Assembly: GCA_934271465.1 (NCBI GenBank)
Contig: CAKQRQ010000008.1
Coordinates: forward strand, 20,995-84,994
Origin: an uncultured Alphaproteobacteria bacterium
Lineage (GTDB): Bacteria > Pseudomonadota > Alphaproteobacteria > RF32 > CAG-239
Length of the DNA: 64,000 nt
Direction: 5' to 3'
A program made the translations under genes and the position numbers. Positions 25,481-35,000 of this stretch are shown here, piece by piece. The stretch's first letter is position 1; every line of letters starts with the position of its first letter. A model generated the notes under the pieces. It was not told the origin of the DNA and did no database searches. It saw nothing but the letters and a program-made list of their open reading frames with translations.

Positions 25481-26800
25481 ATGAGATCTCGTCTCTTTTT
25501 GATTCTGCTGGGGTTGTTGGTGGTCGCAAAGCCGGTTGGGGCTTTTTTGCCTGTTTTAACAACGGATCCTTTAGGTATTGCTCAGGGTGTTCAAAAAGTT
25601 GCGGGCGGGGCTAATCGTTTGAAAGAATCTATTGCCGCCGGAAAAACTCTGCAAAAAACAATGACGTCTTTGGGAACCGCTAAAAAAAGTGTGTCTGATT
25701 ATATCAGCAATGTTAAGAAAGATATTGCGAAAAAAAAGGAAAAAATAGCAAAATATAAGGAAAAAGTTGCTGAATATAAGGCAAAAGTTGAAGCGGCGAA
25801 AAAACGTGCTAAAGAGCTCAAGGAAAAAGCACAAGAAGTTAAAAATAAAGTTAACGAAGTCAAGACCAAAGTTAACGAATTTAAGGATACGGTTGATCAA
25901 ATTAAAGATACAGTCGGAGATTTGGAAAAAATGGCCGAAGGCAAGTTAGATGAATTCGGCAATAAGATTGAAGATAAAATAGGTGATTTAACAGGTGATA
26001 AAGGTGAAAAGCCGGAAGATCCTCAAACCCCGCCAACAGACCCATCTGATTCGGATCAAACATCGCAGCCTCCTTCTGATCCATCTGATCCTCAAAATCC
26101 GCCGGCTGATCCGACAGATCCAGAAAAAACACCGGACGATCCTGACGATTCTGAAGATAAACCGATTTTGCCGAAAGAGGATTTAGAACTTCCGCAGCCG
26201 GGGCGCAAGCCTTTTGATAAGCCGGAAGAAAACCCTGAAATCGCCGCTGGATACGGATATCTCCATAATTCAGAGCCATTGGGGTTTGCCTCTGTTTTGG
26301 ATTCGGATGATATGGATTCGAATTCAACGGAAGATGATGTGTTAATTGTTCCGGAAAGCTTAAGTGCAAGCGGCCTCGAAAAATGTGCTTTAGGCTATAA
26401 AAAAGCCATAAAGCCGGAAAAAATGAATGATTGTTTGCGCGAGGCAAATCGGATAAAATTTAAAATGGCGGATCGTAATCAAAAAGAAAGTGAAGATATG
26501 GCGCGCGATATTGAAAACGGTCTGCTTGAATATTATGCGTCATCATTTTTTGAGGCTTTTAACATTTATAACGATACATTGACCTATAAAACAAACATTT
26601 ATGATCCGGTAATCAATCAAGATATCGCAACAGTTCAGGATGCTTGGAAATATACCAAGGAAATGAGCCAACAGCTGGGAGAAAGAATTAATCAGTTGGC
26701 GGCGTTGTGGTCTCGGGAATCATCCATTGAATTATATAAAGTCTATTTTAATAACGGGCTCGGAGCTTATGACGACGAGGATACGGAAGAAGAGGACTAA
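25481..26800 (+). CDS. Exported coiled-coil protein, possibly VirB5-like
   Basis: 439 residues. The signal peptide (LFLILLGLLVVAKPVGA) is followed by FLPVLTTDPLGIAQGVQKVA, which recalls the start of mature VirB5/TrbJ proteins, then a Lys/Glu coiled coil (~70-160), a Pro/Asp/Ser-rich linker with repeated DPSDP-like units (~170-250), and a C-terminal helical domain with YYASSFFEAFNIYNDTL. VirB5 proteins are helical minor pilus proteins at the tip. The C-terminal helix pattern recurs in the next genes. The VirB5 assignment is an inference from export, helices and position after virB4. Confidence 0.55.
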   Translation: MRSRLFLILLGLLVVAKPVGAFLPVLTTDPLGIAQGVQKVAGGANRLKESIAAGKTLQKTMTSLGTAKKSVSDYISNVKKDIAKKKEKIAKYKEKVAEYKAKVEAAKKRAKELKEKAQEVKNKVNEVKTKVNEFKDTVDQIKDTVGDLEKMAEGKLDEFGNKIEDKIGDLTGDKGEKPEDPQTPPTDPSDSDQTSQPPSDPSDPQNPPADPTDPEKTPDDPDDSEDKPILPKEDLELPQPGRKPFDKPEENPEIAAGYGYLHNSEPLGFASVLDSDDMDSNSTEDDVLIVPESLSASGLEKCALGYKKAIKPEKMNDCLREANRIKFKMADRNQKESEDMARDIENGLLEYYASSFFEAFNIYNDTLTYKTNIYDPVINQDIATVQDAWKYTKEMSQQLGERINQLAALWSRESSIELYKVYFNNGLGAYDDEDTEEED

Positions 26801-26804
26801 AGCA

Positions 26805-27428
26805 ATGAAAGCAATGCAGACATATCTGATAGCGATGCTGACTGCGTTTATTCCGTTTTCGCAGGCGTTCGGGTTGTGTGAAGATAACGGGACAGATCTT
26901 GACGGGCGGGTAGTCGTGTCAGAGGTCTTTGCAAGAAGATGCGGATTGAGCACTCAAGATTATAAAATGACGGAAGATTGCTTGAAACGTTTGGCATATG
27001 ATATGGTTTACGGAAACGGGTATCAAAGTGAAGATGAAACATTTGACTTTCACAGCTTTGCCGAAGAAAAAGAAAGAATAATCAGCGATTATGTTCAAGA
27101 TTATATTGCAACGGCGCTGAAACAGTTGGTGGAGGCCGGAGAGCATAAAGATAAAGCTGATATTTTAGCGGGAAAAATGCCGGAAGATTTAAGTTTGGCA
27201 AGTCCGGTGAGGGATAATGACAGCAGGCAGGATTTGGAAGAACATGGCAAGCTTGTAAACGAAAATACAAAAGTGTTGTTGGGGATTCTTGATACGCGTT
27301 CGGGGGTTATCACGGTCAAAGCAGTTGCCGGACCGTTGCTGACAGAAATTCTTCCCAGAGTGGAAGTCAAACCGGAAGATGAAGAAGAAATGCTGAGCGA
27401 TCCATGTGAAGGGGGCAAAAATGGGTAA
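26805..27428 (+). CDS. Small exported helical protein of the T4SS operon
   Basis: 207 residues. ATG 26805 lies 4 bases after the previous stop, with AGAGGAC upstream; frames starting earlier lie inside the previous gene. The signal peptide (LIAMLTAFIPFSQAFG) is followed by three early Cys (GLCEDNG, RRCGLST, EDCLKRL) and helices including DYVQDYIATALKQLVEAG. No family is recognised. It is the second of five consecutive exported helical proteins and overlaps the next gene by 8 bases, so translation is probably coupled. Confidence 0.6.
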   Translation: MKAMQTYLIAMLTAFIPFSQAFGLCEDNGTDLDGRVVVSEVFARRCGLSTQDYKMTEDCLKRLAYDMVYGNGYQSEDETFDFHSFAEEKERIISDYVQDYIATALKQLVEAGEHKDKADILAGKMPEDLSLASPVRDNDSRQDLEEHGKLVNENTKVLLGILDTRSGVITVKAVAGPLLTEILPRVEVKPEDEEEMLSDPCEGGKNG

Positions 27429-28374
27429 CACAAGACGGTATCTTTTTCTGGCAAGTCTGATGGTTTTGGCCTTGTGCAATCCGGCCAAAGCCAATACGGA
27501 CTTATTGGACAATATTTTGGATTCCGTTGATAATGTTATTGAAAGAGCAAGTAATATCGTTGATAAGGAAATTTCGAATATTAAAAAAATTGCCCAAGCC
27601 AAAGTTCAGAGCTCTGATAAAATTCAAAAAGCAAAGGTGCGGGCGCAAAAGCTGAAGCGCAAAGCCGAAAGTCTGAAGGAAAAAGCCGAAGAAATAAAAA
27701 AACGCATTGAGCGGGCAAAAGAACGCAAAGAAGAATTAACGAAAAAATATCAGGAGCTGAAACAAAAAGCTCTTGAACTAAAAGCTCAGGCAGAAGAAAC
27801 TCTGGCTCAGGCTTCAGCAATAAAAGAAAGCACAAAGATTTATAAAGAAAAATTATCAGATATGGTAGATAATGCCACGGATACCCTCGAAAATAAAATG
27901 AATGATGTTAAAGGGCAGATTGATAATAAGATTAACGAGGGAAAAAATAACCTCGGAATAGGCGATAATTCAGATTCAAATAACGGCGGAGAAGGCTCGG
28001 ATATAATGGGTGAAGAAGATGATGATAAATCATCTCCGGATACGGAAGAAGAAAAGAAAATAGCGGCTCAAACAGCATCTGATTTGGCTGAAGAAAACAC
28101 GCCGACAGAGCCTGATACAGGAAATCTCCCTGTTCCGCCGACGGGTGCGGGGGACAAATTAACGCCGAACGACTTGGAACCCAAGATTGACAAAAACCTA
28201 TCCAAAGAGCCCGAGATAAAAACAGACATACCTCTTGAAGACCAACTCGGAGGCGGATTGGATATTCCCAAAAAACCTCAAAAGGTAAACCCTCCGAAAA
28301 TAGATTATGACGGAAATCAGGGAAGCTCCCGCATCAATTTTGAAGAAGACGGCGGGTTGTTGCCTCCTGAATAA
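27421..28374 (+). CDS. Exported coiled-coil protein with acidic Pro-rich tail
   Basis: 317 residues. ATG 27421 follows GAAGGGGGC and overlaps the previous stop. A signal peptide (LFLASLMVLALCNPAKA) precedes a mature start NTDLLDNILDSVDNVIERAS. A strong Lys/Glu/Ala coiled coil covers ~60-170, followed by an acidic Pro/Asp/Gly-rich disordered tail. It lacks the C-terminal helix bundle of its upstream neighbour at 25481 but shares the same N-terminal plan, so the two may be diverged duplicates. No specific function is recognised. Confidence 0.6.
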   Translation: MGNTRRYLFLASLMVLALCNPAKANTDLLDNILDSVDNVIERASNIVDKEISNIKKIAQAKVQSSDKIQKAKVRAQKLKRKAESLKEKAEEIKKRIERAKERKEELTKKYQELKQKALELKAQAEETLAQASAIKESTKIYKEKLSDMVDNATDTLENKMNDVKGQIDNKINEGKNNLGIGDNSDSNNGGEGSDIMGEEDDDKSSPDTEEEKKIAAQTASDLAEENTPTEPDTGNLPVPPTGAGDKLTPNDLEPKIDKNLSKEPEIKTDIPLEDQLGGGLDIPKKPQKVNPPKIDYDGNQGSSRINFEEDGGLLPPE

Positions 28375-28388
28375 ACAAGGAAACGCTA

Positions 28389-28943
28389 ATGATAAAAAAA
28401 GTAACATATTTTGTAGTGATGATGTTAAGCGTCCTCTGTATCAACAGGCAGGGGTGGGCGTTTGAGTCTCAAATCAAAGGCGACCCTGAACTTATTTGGT
28501 TAAATCCGTTAGGCAAAGAAGACATTAAAAACAATGCATATAATCGTTGTTTACTAATTCGCACAATTAAACCCGGATTCGGGGATGCCTCGACAAGTCA
28601 AAAGAATTATTATGAGACAATGGCTCAATATGCGACCAATTTATATGCGCAATCCATTAAAATTGGAGCCTATTTGGATGCAGAGAAAGAAGCCTCAAAG
28701 GGTGTTGCCTCAATGGACTTGACAAACGAGCAGGATATCCTTGAAAACGAGATTCTCGGCCGCCTCAGTGAAATAAGTCGCCGAATTAACATTATAAACG
28801 CTTTTGAAGCCAGCCGGCAAATGATAACGGTTTTGCAAGAGGTAAAAAGAAATTTTAAAGACGATGCCTATGGCGAATTTAGAGTTTTTAAAGATGGCCA
28901 ATATAAGACATCAACAGATTGTGAAGACTTCAAAAAAGACTGA
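28389..28943 (+). CDS. Exported helical protein, VirB5-like candidate
   Basis: 184 residues. The signal peptide (YFVVMMLSVLCINRQGWA) is followed by FESQIKGDPELIWLNPLG and long amphipathic helices (YYETMAQYATNLYAQSI; RLSEISRRINIINAFEASRQM). The helical end resembles the C-terminal bundles of VirB5/TrbJ-type proteins, which have the same size range. It is the smallest and most compact of the exported helical proteins here and so may be the best single VirB5 candidate. Similarity is too weak to name it. Confidence 0.5.
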   Translation: MIKKVTYFVVMMLSVLCINRQGWAFESQIKGDPELIWLNPLGKEDIKNNAYNRCLLIRTIKPGFGDASTSQKNYYETMAQYATNLYAQSIKIGAYLDAEKEASKGVASMDLTNEQDILENEILGRLSEISRRINIINAFEASRQMITVLQEVKRNFKDDAYGEFRVFKDGQYKTSTDCEDFKKD

Positions 28944-28960
28944 GCCAAAACGGGAGAAAG

Positions 28961-30115
28961 ATGATGAAATTTTCAAAAAAAACAGGTTGTCTTTTGATAG
29001 TGTTGGGCGTTTTGACGACCCAACCGAAAACCGTTTGTGCGCAAATATCTATTGATGTTCCCAAAGGGGTTCAAAAGGTTATTGACGGGGTCAAGGAACA
29101 GTTTATCGTCTTTCAGGATGCTATTAAAGGAATTAGTGAATCTCAATTTGCAACAATGGTTGGAAACGGTATTGACGCAGCCAAAAAAGGAATAGCGTTT
29201 AGTAAGAATTTATATAAAGATGTTCAACAATTCAAAAAAGATGTTGAAAATTCAAAAGCGTTAGAAGCAGCGAAATTGTCAAAACAAATTGCCGAAGAAA
29301 CAAAAAGGCTGAAAGAAATTCAAGAAGAAAAGAAACAAAAACAGGCCGATGCAAAAGCCGATGCCGAAACACAAAAGACAGTTCTTGAGGGAAAGATAGA
29401 GGCAGCGCAAAATAATTTTAAAAACACGACAATGGCAGATACCCGATCTGGAACAGAAGGAGAAGCAAATGGTGAAAACGGCGCGCCGGATTTGAAAACA
29501 CAAGCCGAACAAGAGGTTGAAGCTTTACAGTCGGAAATTAAAACTGTTGAAGAAAATTTAACAAAAGAAACGATAAATATCGAAAAAGAATATGATATTT
29601 CACTATATGAACAAGGTAAAAAAATTGTTGAATTAAGCGCCAAATTAAAAAATATGATGAACGGTGGAAAAGACAATAAAGACGAAAAGGCCAAAGATCC
29701 GGAAGAAGCGATAAAAGACGTGATGGCCGATTTATCCTTTAAGAAAGGGGATATTGTCTCGGTAGGCGATAAAATCGAAAAAGAAAAGAAAAGAAATTCA
29801 AAAATAATGTCCGCGATAACCGCAACAACAAGCACGGCCGCGGAACGTGTTGCCAAAACAAATGAAGAAAAAGAAGAAAATGAGAATACGGCAGCTGTGT
29901 CGGGAACGCTTAACGGGAAATCGGAAGGTGCGCATATTTCCGTAACAAGCACCATCAGTCAGGCCGAGGCTTTGTATACATATTTAATATTGGAATTGCA
30001 GTCTTTGCAGGAAGAGACAAACAGAATCATCTCTATTCGGGAATTTGATTACGAAGTTCCAGATGAAGAACCTAAGGGAATAGATGTGTGTGATTATAAG
30101 CGGAAGAAAAAGTAA
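28961..30115 (+). CDS. Exported coiled-coil protein
   Basis: 384 residues. The signal peptide (CLLIVLGVLTTQPKTVCAQ) is followed by ISIDVPKGVQKVIDGVKEQF, a mature start like that of the 25481 protein (GVQKVA). Two coiled-coil stretches (~95-140 and ~165-230) are rich in Lys, Glu and Gln. The C-terminal helix ISQAEALYTYLILELQSLQE resembles the terminal helices of its neighbours. ATG 28961 or 28964 is possible; GGGAGAAAG precedes both. It is followed by the very large gene at 30153. Confidence 0.55.
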   Translation: MMKFSKKTGCLLIVLGVLTTQPKTVCAQISIDVPKGVQKVIDGVKEQFIVFQDAIKGISESQFATMVGNGIDAAKKGIAFSKNLYKDVQQFKKDVENSKALEAAKLSKQIAEETKRLKEIQEEKKQKQADAKADAETQKTVLEGKIEAAQNNFKNTTMADTRSGTEGEANGENGAPDLKTQAEQEVEALQSEIKTVEENLTKETINIEKEYDISLYEQGKKIVELSAKLKNMMNGGKDNKDEKAKDPEEAIKDVMADLSFKKGDIVSVGDKIEKEKKRNSKIMSAITATTSTAAERVAKTNEEKEENENTAAVSGTLNGKSEGAHISVTSTISQAEALYTYLILELQSLQEETNRIISIREFDYEVPDEEPKGIDVCDYKRKKK

Positions 30116-30152
30116 AATGAAGGCGAAAGTTTTACGGATCGGGAGAAAGAAA

Positions 30153-33100
30153 ATGAGGAAAATAACAGGGATTATATTTTGCGCTTTCTTACTTCAGTAT
30201 GCAACACCGGCGCATGCCGTTTTTGCAATGGCGGCCTCTATGGCGTATAATGCCCTGCCGTTTTCACCGTCATTTAACTTCATTGCCGAAGCCGGACAGA
30301 TTATTCGAAATGTTCAAACATCGGCCAGCAAGGTTAAAACAACAATTTATCAGGCAAAGAGTGCCTATACCAGTTTGAAATCCGCTGTAACCGTAACTTT
30401 TGCCAATATTGAAAGTAAAGCAGTCTTAAAGGATGTAGCTGGAAATCCGGGGCAGATTGAAGGTCGGTTTTGCGGCAAAAAATTGACAAAGATTGATGTT
30501 CATAAAATAGCCAAGAAGACAAGAGAAATTCTATTAACTTATGATTCGTTGCTCGTTAATGACAAAAATGAAACAGATGAATTGCGCAAAAAATTTTATA
30601 TGGATAATATCTATGCGATTAATGCAGCGGCCGGTCAGCTCTTAATCAAATTGAGAGATGAGGTAAACCCCAAAATTGAAATGGCCAAACAGTGCGCGGA
30701 AGGGAACGGAGCTGTTTGCGGTATCCCCGAAACAGAAACCGGTGGAAACAATGAAGTCTTGTTTACTTATGGTAAGACGTTGGAAGCTTTGGACAGTGTC
30801 GTTAAAATTTGGGAAAGTGTATCGGCTCTAAAAGCGCGGTTTACGGCTGTTCAGGCTATCAAAGATTTGGATCCCGATGTCCGCACGGAAGGGGACAGTG
30901 ACGGCGAGAGTCAGGCATGGTTGCTGCCTCAAAATGCCCCGACAGCCATCGGAAAAATACATAATAAAGAACAAACTGCTTTTGCTCAGGTATCCTATTC
31001 TCAAACAGATACGTCATTATCAGGTATGGGCGGTGGAGATGACGAAGGAGATTTGGTGGCACAAACAATAGAATTTGTTTCCCCTGAAGAACCGGAAAAT
31101 GAACACAACCTTGTTAATGAGGAAAAGAAATTGGAAGCTCTGACAAGTTTGGAACCGGCTCAAGAGGCTGTTGAGAATGCTTTGTCCATTCATAATATGA
31201 TTGGCGAAATGAAAAAATATAAAGAAAGTGCCGAAGAATATGTCAGAGCACAGGAAGAATACCGCAAATATCAGGAAAAATTAAAATTATCGGAAAGCTA
31301 TGGCATTAAATATGTCAGCAATTATTTTTCCACTCCAAAGGAAACATGGGCAGCAATCTCCTCTTGGGCAAAAGATGCGTATGAAGTCGCCAAATCGGCA
31401 CAAGCGGCAAGCTCTGTGTCAGACGACCTCGGAGAATTGTCTTTCGACGACAAAACGCAAGAAGAATTGAATGACGATCCGGATGGGTCAAAAGCTGAAG
31501 AAAAATTTAAAAATGTCAAAATCGAAAAAAGCAAAAGTGATCAGGAAAAATCCGAAGAAGAAAGCCGAAAAATGTCGCTGCTTGCTTGGCAGATTGGCGC
31601 CGAAGCCTCCAAACTTTTGGCAGCAGATGCATCAAAATGGGGAACGCCGACGGATAAAAGTCTGATATGGAATGATGCCAAAAATTTTTATAATCAATAT
31701 CTGACCCGAAAATACGACAATATTAAAAAGTATCTCAAATCTTTGAACTATAATGATGTGTTGGCTGTTGTTGTTGAACGGTTGCAGGGGCGAATGCAGA
31801 ATCCGACTGATTCAAAATATCAGGAAATATTGGCTCAGGAAGGTGAAAATGCCGCGCAGGAATTGGCTCAATACAGTGAAAACAGTAAAAATGCATTGGC
31901 CGGATTTGAAGAACAAAAGAAATCGGCTGTTGCAGCACTTGAGGCGGAGCGGGCGCAGGTTGTTGCTAAAATGGATGAGATTAATCTCAAAATAAAAGAA
32001 AACAGAGATGAAATTGCAGACATCAAAGAAGTTGCAAAAGAAAAATCGTTTAATGGTTTAGAAAAGGCGTTGACGGCAGAGGTCGTTTTTGAAGAACCTG
32101 GGTCGTCGGAAAAAGGAAAAGAGTTAGGAATGGACGGAATGAAAAGCGCTTTTTCCGAACGGAATGAACAAGCTACGGATAATGAAAAGATAAGCTTATT
32201 GGAAAAAGAAATAGAGATAGCTCAAAATAAATTAAAAACCCTTGAGGATCAAATAGATGATATAGATGATCGAATTGCAGATGCCAGACTGGATGCACAA
32301 GAAGGGGCAGTGGCAGCTGTATCTGGACGAGAAGATCTGGAAGCTCGGCTTCTTGAAAATATTAAGAAAAAGCAGGAAGCCGGATTGAATGTATATGCCG
32401 GCGACGTCAAGACGAATATGATGGCTATCCTAAACAAGCTTAAAGAGTCGAATGAACTTTTAAATGTGCCGTTGTTGTGGAAAAAATCCGTGGATGAGGC
32501 ACAAAGTTTAGTTGGCAATTTTGAGAAGCAAATTGATGCAATTGTCGATTCCTCTGTAGCTGAAATGATGGCCTTAGGCGATGATTTGTATAAGCCGGAT
32601 TCTCATGAAAAAGTGATTGCAATACATAACAGAATGCTTGATAAAATCAAAGCATTAACTGGAACATATGCTGTCGCAGGTTTAATCCGTATAGATAATT
32701 TGGCTATTTATGCCAAGTTGTTGGCAGCTGATACATCCCCCGAAACAGAGGGGCTTTTTGTCGGGGCATCGCCCAAAGCCAGAGATTTGAAAGCGCCGTA
32801 TGCAGTGCCGAACTTCATTTTGCCTCCGGTAAGAGAAATTGTCCGATTCGATGAAACGGATTTTGCTAATGTGAAACCTCAGCAAAAGAAAAGACGCCGC
32901 AAAAAGAACCGCATGATTACAATTAATGACTTCTTAAATTATGGCGGCGAAATTCCGAGTGTTTGGAAAGAAATGCTCAAAGACAATGCCTTTATTGAAA
33001 GCAGTTATGATTTGAAAAAAGCTTTGAGTTTAGGATGTGAAGACACCGCGTTTTCAAGGGGTGGAATAATGCCGTGTATTGTTGACGGAACCTCAAAGAT

Positions 33101-33920
33101 TCTAGATGTTAGTAAAACGGGGTTTTACTCAATTCGAAAGGATGTTTCCTCAGCCGGTTTGCCGAAATGCCTGAAGATAAAAGAAGTTAAAGGAAAACTC
33201 AAACATACATTGATGGATGCGTCAGTAATATTGCTGGGGTCGGAAACGGAGCCTGTCGATTGTAAATACAGCGAATTGGGAATGCTCTTTGAATCCGGCG
33301 GAAGTAATAAGCTGACATTCAGAAAACGGGCTTTTGAAGCATATGAAACATTAAATAGTGATATTGATGAAGATTCCAGTAATCGTGAAAAAGATGACAT
33401 GGCTAGAGCTCAACAATCCTCTTTTGACAAAAACCAAATCGGAGATTATCTGAAACATGTTGAAAATGAGAAAAACTACAAAGACAATTTAAACTCTCAT
33501 AAAAAAACGCACGAAAAGCAAATGGAAACACTTAAAGAGCGGTTGAGGCAATTTGGATTTGAACCGGCCGAAGATTTCGACTTGGTAAAAGAAAGCGATT
33601 ATAAACTGGCCGTTGCCAAATTGAAAGGGTTCAAACAGGAAGAAATAAAAGAAGCGGAAAGTGTTTTGAAAATTGATGTCAAAGACAACGAACCGGTTGA
33701 AGAAAAAGTAAACCTTTTAAAAAAATTGGTCTCGATTATGAAAGAAGATGATGACGGTTTGTTGCAATTGGATTTGACGTCGGCGGATGATAATGATTTG
33801 GCAGCTCAGCTGAAAAAGGCCAAAACGGATAGTGCTGTTGTAGATAAGTATAAAAACAGTTTAAAAGAGAAGCAGAAAAGCTACAATGATACCCAAGAAC
33901 CGTTCTGCGCCAATTACTGA
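30153..33920 (+). CDS. Giant exported helical/coiled-coil protein (1255 aa)
   Basis: ATG 30153 is chosen because GGGAG precedes it and a signal peptide (ITGIIFCAFLLQYATPAHA) follows directly; starts at 30084 and 30117 would bury it. The mature start FAMAASMAYNALPFSPSF leads into helices. Several coiled coils (~330-400, ~600-690, ~690-760) are separated by acidic linkers. Basic patch KKRRRKKNR lies near 930, and a Cys-containing region follows (~960-1060: LGCEDTA, IMPCIVDG, LPKCLKI, VDCKYSE). No known domain is recognised. Its place among T4SS genes suggests a surface or periplasmic structural part, or an adhesin-like tip. Confidence 0.6.
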   Translation: MRKITGIIFCAFLLQYATPAHAVFAMAASMAYNALPFSPSFNFIAEAGQIIRNVQTSASKVKTTIYQAKSAYTSLKSAVTVTFANIESKAVLKDVAGNPGQIEGRFCGKKLTKIDVHKIAKKTREILLTYDSLLVNDKNETDELRKKFYMDNIYAINAAAGQLLIKLRDEVNPKIEMAKQCAEGNGAVCGIPETETGGNNEVLFTYGKTLEALDSVVKIWESVSALKARFTAVQAIKDLDPDVRTEGDSDGESQAWLLPQNAPTAIGKIHNKEQTAFAQVSYSQTDTSLSGMGGGDDEGDLVAQTIEFVSPEEPENEHNLVNEEKKLEALTSLEPAQEAVENALSIHNMIGEMKKYKESAEEYVRAQEEYRKYQEKLKLSESYGIKYVSNYFSTPKETWAAISSWAKDAYEVAKSAQAASSVSDDLGELSFDDKTQEELNDDPDGSKAEEKFKNVKIEKSKSDQEKSEEESRKMSLLAWQIGAEASKLLAADASKWGTPTDKSLIWNDAKNFYNQYLTRKYDNIKKYLKSLNYNDVLAVVVERLQGRMQNPTDSKYQEILAQEGENAAQELAQYSENSKNALAGFEEQKKSAVAALEAERAQVVAKMDEINLKIKENRDEIADIKEVAKEKSFNGLEKALTAEVVFEEPGSSEKGKELGMDGMKSAFSERNEQATDNEKISLLEKEIEIAQNKLKTLEDQIDDIDDRIADARLDAQEGAVAAVSGREDLEARLLENIKKKQEAGLNVYAGDVKTNMMAILNKLKESNELLNVPLLWKKSVDEAQSLVGNFEKQIDAIVDSSVAEMMALGDDLYKPDSHEKVIAIHNRMLDKIKALTGTYAVAGLIRIDNLAIYAKLLAADTSPETEGLFVGASPKARDLKAPYAVPNFILPPVREIVRFDETDFANVKPQQKKRRRKKNRMITINDFLNYGGEIPSVWKEMLKDNAFIESSYDLKKALSLGCEDTAFSRGGIMPCIVDGTSKILDVSKTGFYSIRKDVSSAGLPKCLKIKEVKGKLKHTLMDASVILLGSETEPVDCKYSELGMLFESGGSNKLTFRKRAFEAYETLNSDIDEDSSNREKDDMARAQQSSFDKNQIGDYLKHVENEKNYKDNLNSHKKTHEKQMETLKERLRQFGFEPAEDFDLVKESDYKLAVAKLKGFKQEEIKEAESVLKIDVKDNEPVEEKVNLLKKLVSIMKEDDDGLLQLDLTSADDNDLAAQLKKAKTDSAVVDKYKNSLKEKQKSYNDTQEPFCANY

Positions 33921-33935
33921 TAGGGTGTAATATAT

Positions 33936-34691
33936 ATGGATACAAAACAGCTAGAAACAGGAACACAGCCGCTGGCAATAGAGGGCGATGCGCCTTCAAA
34001 GCCTTATCTTGATCATTTGGAAAAAGAAGAAAAAGGTGCGCGTCAGACCTATTACCTGTGGGTGTCCAGATTTTTTATTCTGACGGCCACGGTCTCTATG
34101 TTGTTTTTGGTTTTAGCCTCATTATCATTGTTTCATTTAGCTCCGATGGTAACGGTAGAGCCGTTTTTGCTCATTAACCAAAGCGAGTCCGAAAACATTG
34201 TTCGAGATGAAGCTATTGCTGCAGATATGGCCTCAAAGGATAGAATATTTGAAATGTTCATCAGACAATATGTGTCTTTGCGCAATACAATTATTAATGA
34301 CCCGATTGAAATGCGCACAAGATGGATGTCCGGAGGAATGCTAAATTATTTGTCATCGCCGGATGTCTATAATGAATTTGGTGCAGCGACAAAAAAGATA
34401 TGGTCCGAGATTTTTAAAAGATCTTTGGTTCGTGAGGTTGAAATTATCTCTGTGGCCAGACAAGGCGGGGAACGCTCAGCGGTGTGGAAAGTTGATTTTA
34501 AAACTTATGATTTGCAAAACGATGCAATGCAGGATCAAACACAGCAGGAAGCAACGTTGCGCGTCAGATATTGGACAGCATCTGTCACGGCTTTCTTTAT
34601 TCCTGAAAGATCTTTTGTTACTTTAAGACTTGTTAATCCGTTGGGATTTACGGTAACCAGATACTCGCAAACTGAAGTCGAAATATTCTAA
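33936..34691 (+). CDS. virB8: VirB8-like T4SS protein 1
   Basis: 251 residues. A cytosolic N-terminus of ~40 residues is followed by one membrane helix (FFILTATVSMLFLVLASLSLF) and a periplasmic NTF2-like domain: VTVEPFLLIN, FIRQYVSLRNTI, VWKVDFKTYD, RVRYWTASVTAFF and NPLGFTVTRY at the end, the usual terminal strand of VirB8. VirB8 links the inner-membrane complex to the outer core. A second, diverged VirB8 follows 309 bases downstream. Confidence 0.85.
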   Translation: MDTKQLETGTQPLAIEGDAPSKPYLDHLEKEEKGARQTYYLWVSRFFILTATVSMLFLVLASLSLFHLAPMVTVEPFLLINQSESENIVRDEAIAADMASKDRIFEMFIRQYVSLRNTIINDPIEMRTRWMSGGMLNYLSSPDVYNEFGAATKKIWSEIFKRSLVREVEIISVARQGGERSAVWKVDFKTYDLQNDAMQDQTQQEATLRVRYWTASVTAFFIPERSFVTLRLVNPLGFTVTRYSQTEVEIF

Positions 34692-34716
34692 TTTGTTGAT
34701 AAGTATACCTAAGCTG

Positions 34717-34744
34717 TTAGACATTTAAAAGAAAACAGTATAAC
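34717..34744 (+). promoter_or_regulatory. Possible promoter before the VirB7-like gene
   Basis: TTAGAC, 16-bp spacer, TATAAC, in the 103-bp gap after the first virB8. Neither box is strong. Confidence 0.35.
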
Positions 34745-34794
34745 TTCATAATATCTATAGGAGTATATTAACCTTGAAGGAAAGGTGTTTCTTG

Positions 34795-34983
34795 ATGAAA
34801 AAACAGCTTAAAATCTTGGCTTTGATAGCTATATTTGCTTTGGCAGGGTGTTATGGATCATATTATGAACCCGAACCGGTCGGCATCGGCACGGGAAGTG
34901 ACGAATTAAAATTATCGCCATGCGCGTGTATGGAGATAGAGCTGCCGAAAACGCTCCCCGATTGGTTTGTTGCAATGATTTAG
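34795..34983 (+). CDS. VirB7-like small lipoprotein
   Basis: 62 residues from ATG 34795, with GAAGGAAAGG upstream. The signal ends in lipobox IFALAGC; the mature part is ~42 residues and ends LPKTLPDWFVAMI after a second Cys pair (CACMEIE). VirB7 proteins are short outer-membrane lipoproteins with a conserved Pro-containing segment that binds VirB9; position between two virB8 genes and before virB9 fits this. The identification rests on size, lipobox and place. Confidence 0.65.
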   Translation: MKKQLKILALIAIFALAGCYGSYYEPEPVGIGTGSDELKLSPCACMEIELPKTLPDWFVAMI

Positions 34984-35000
34984 ATTAAAGAGAGGGTGTT

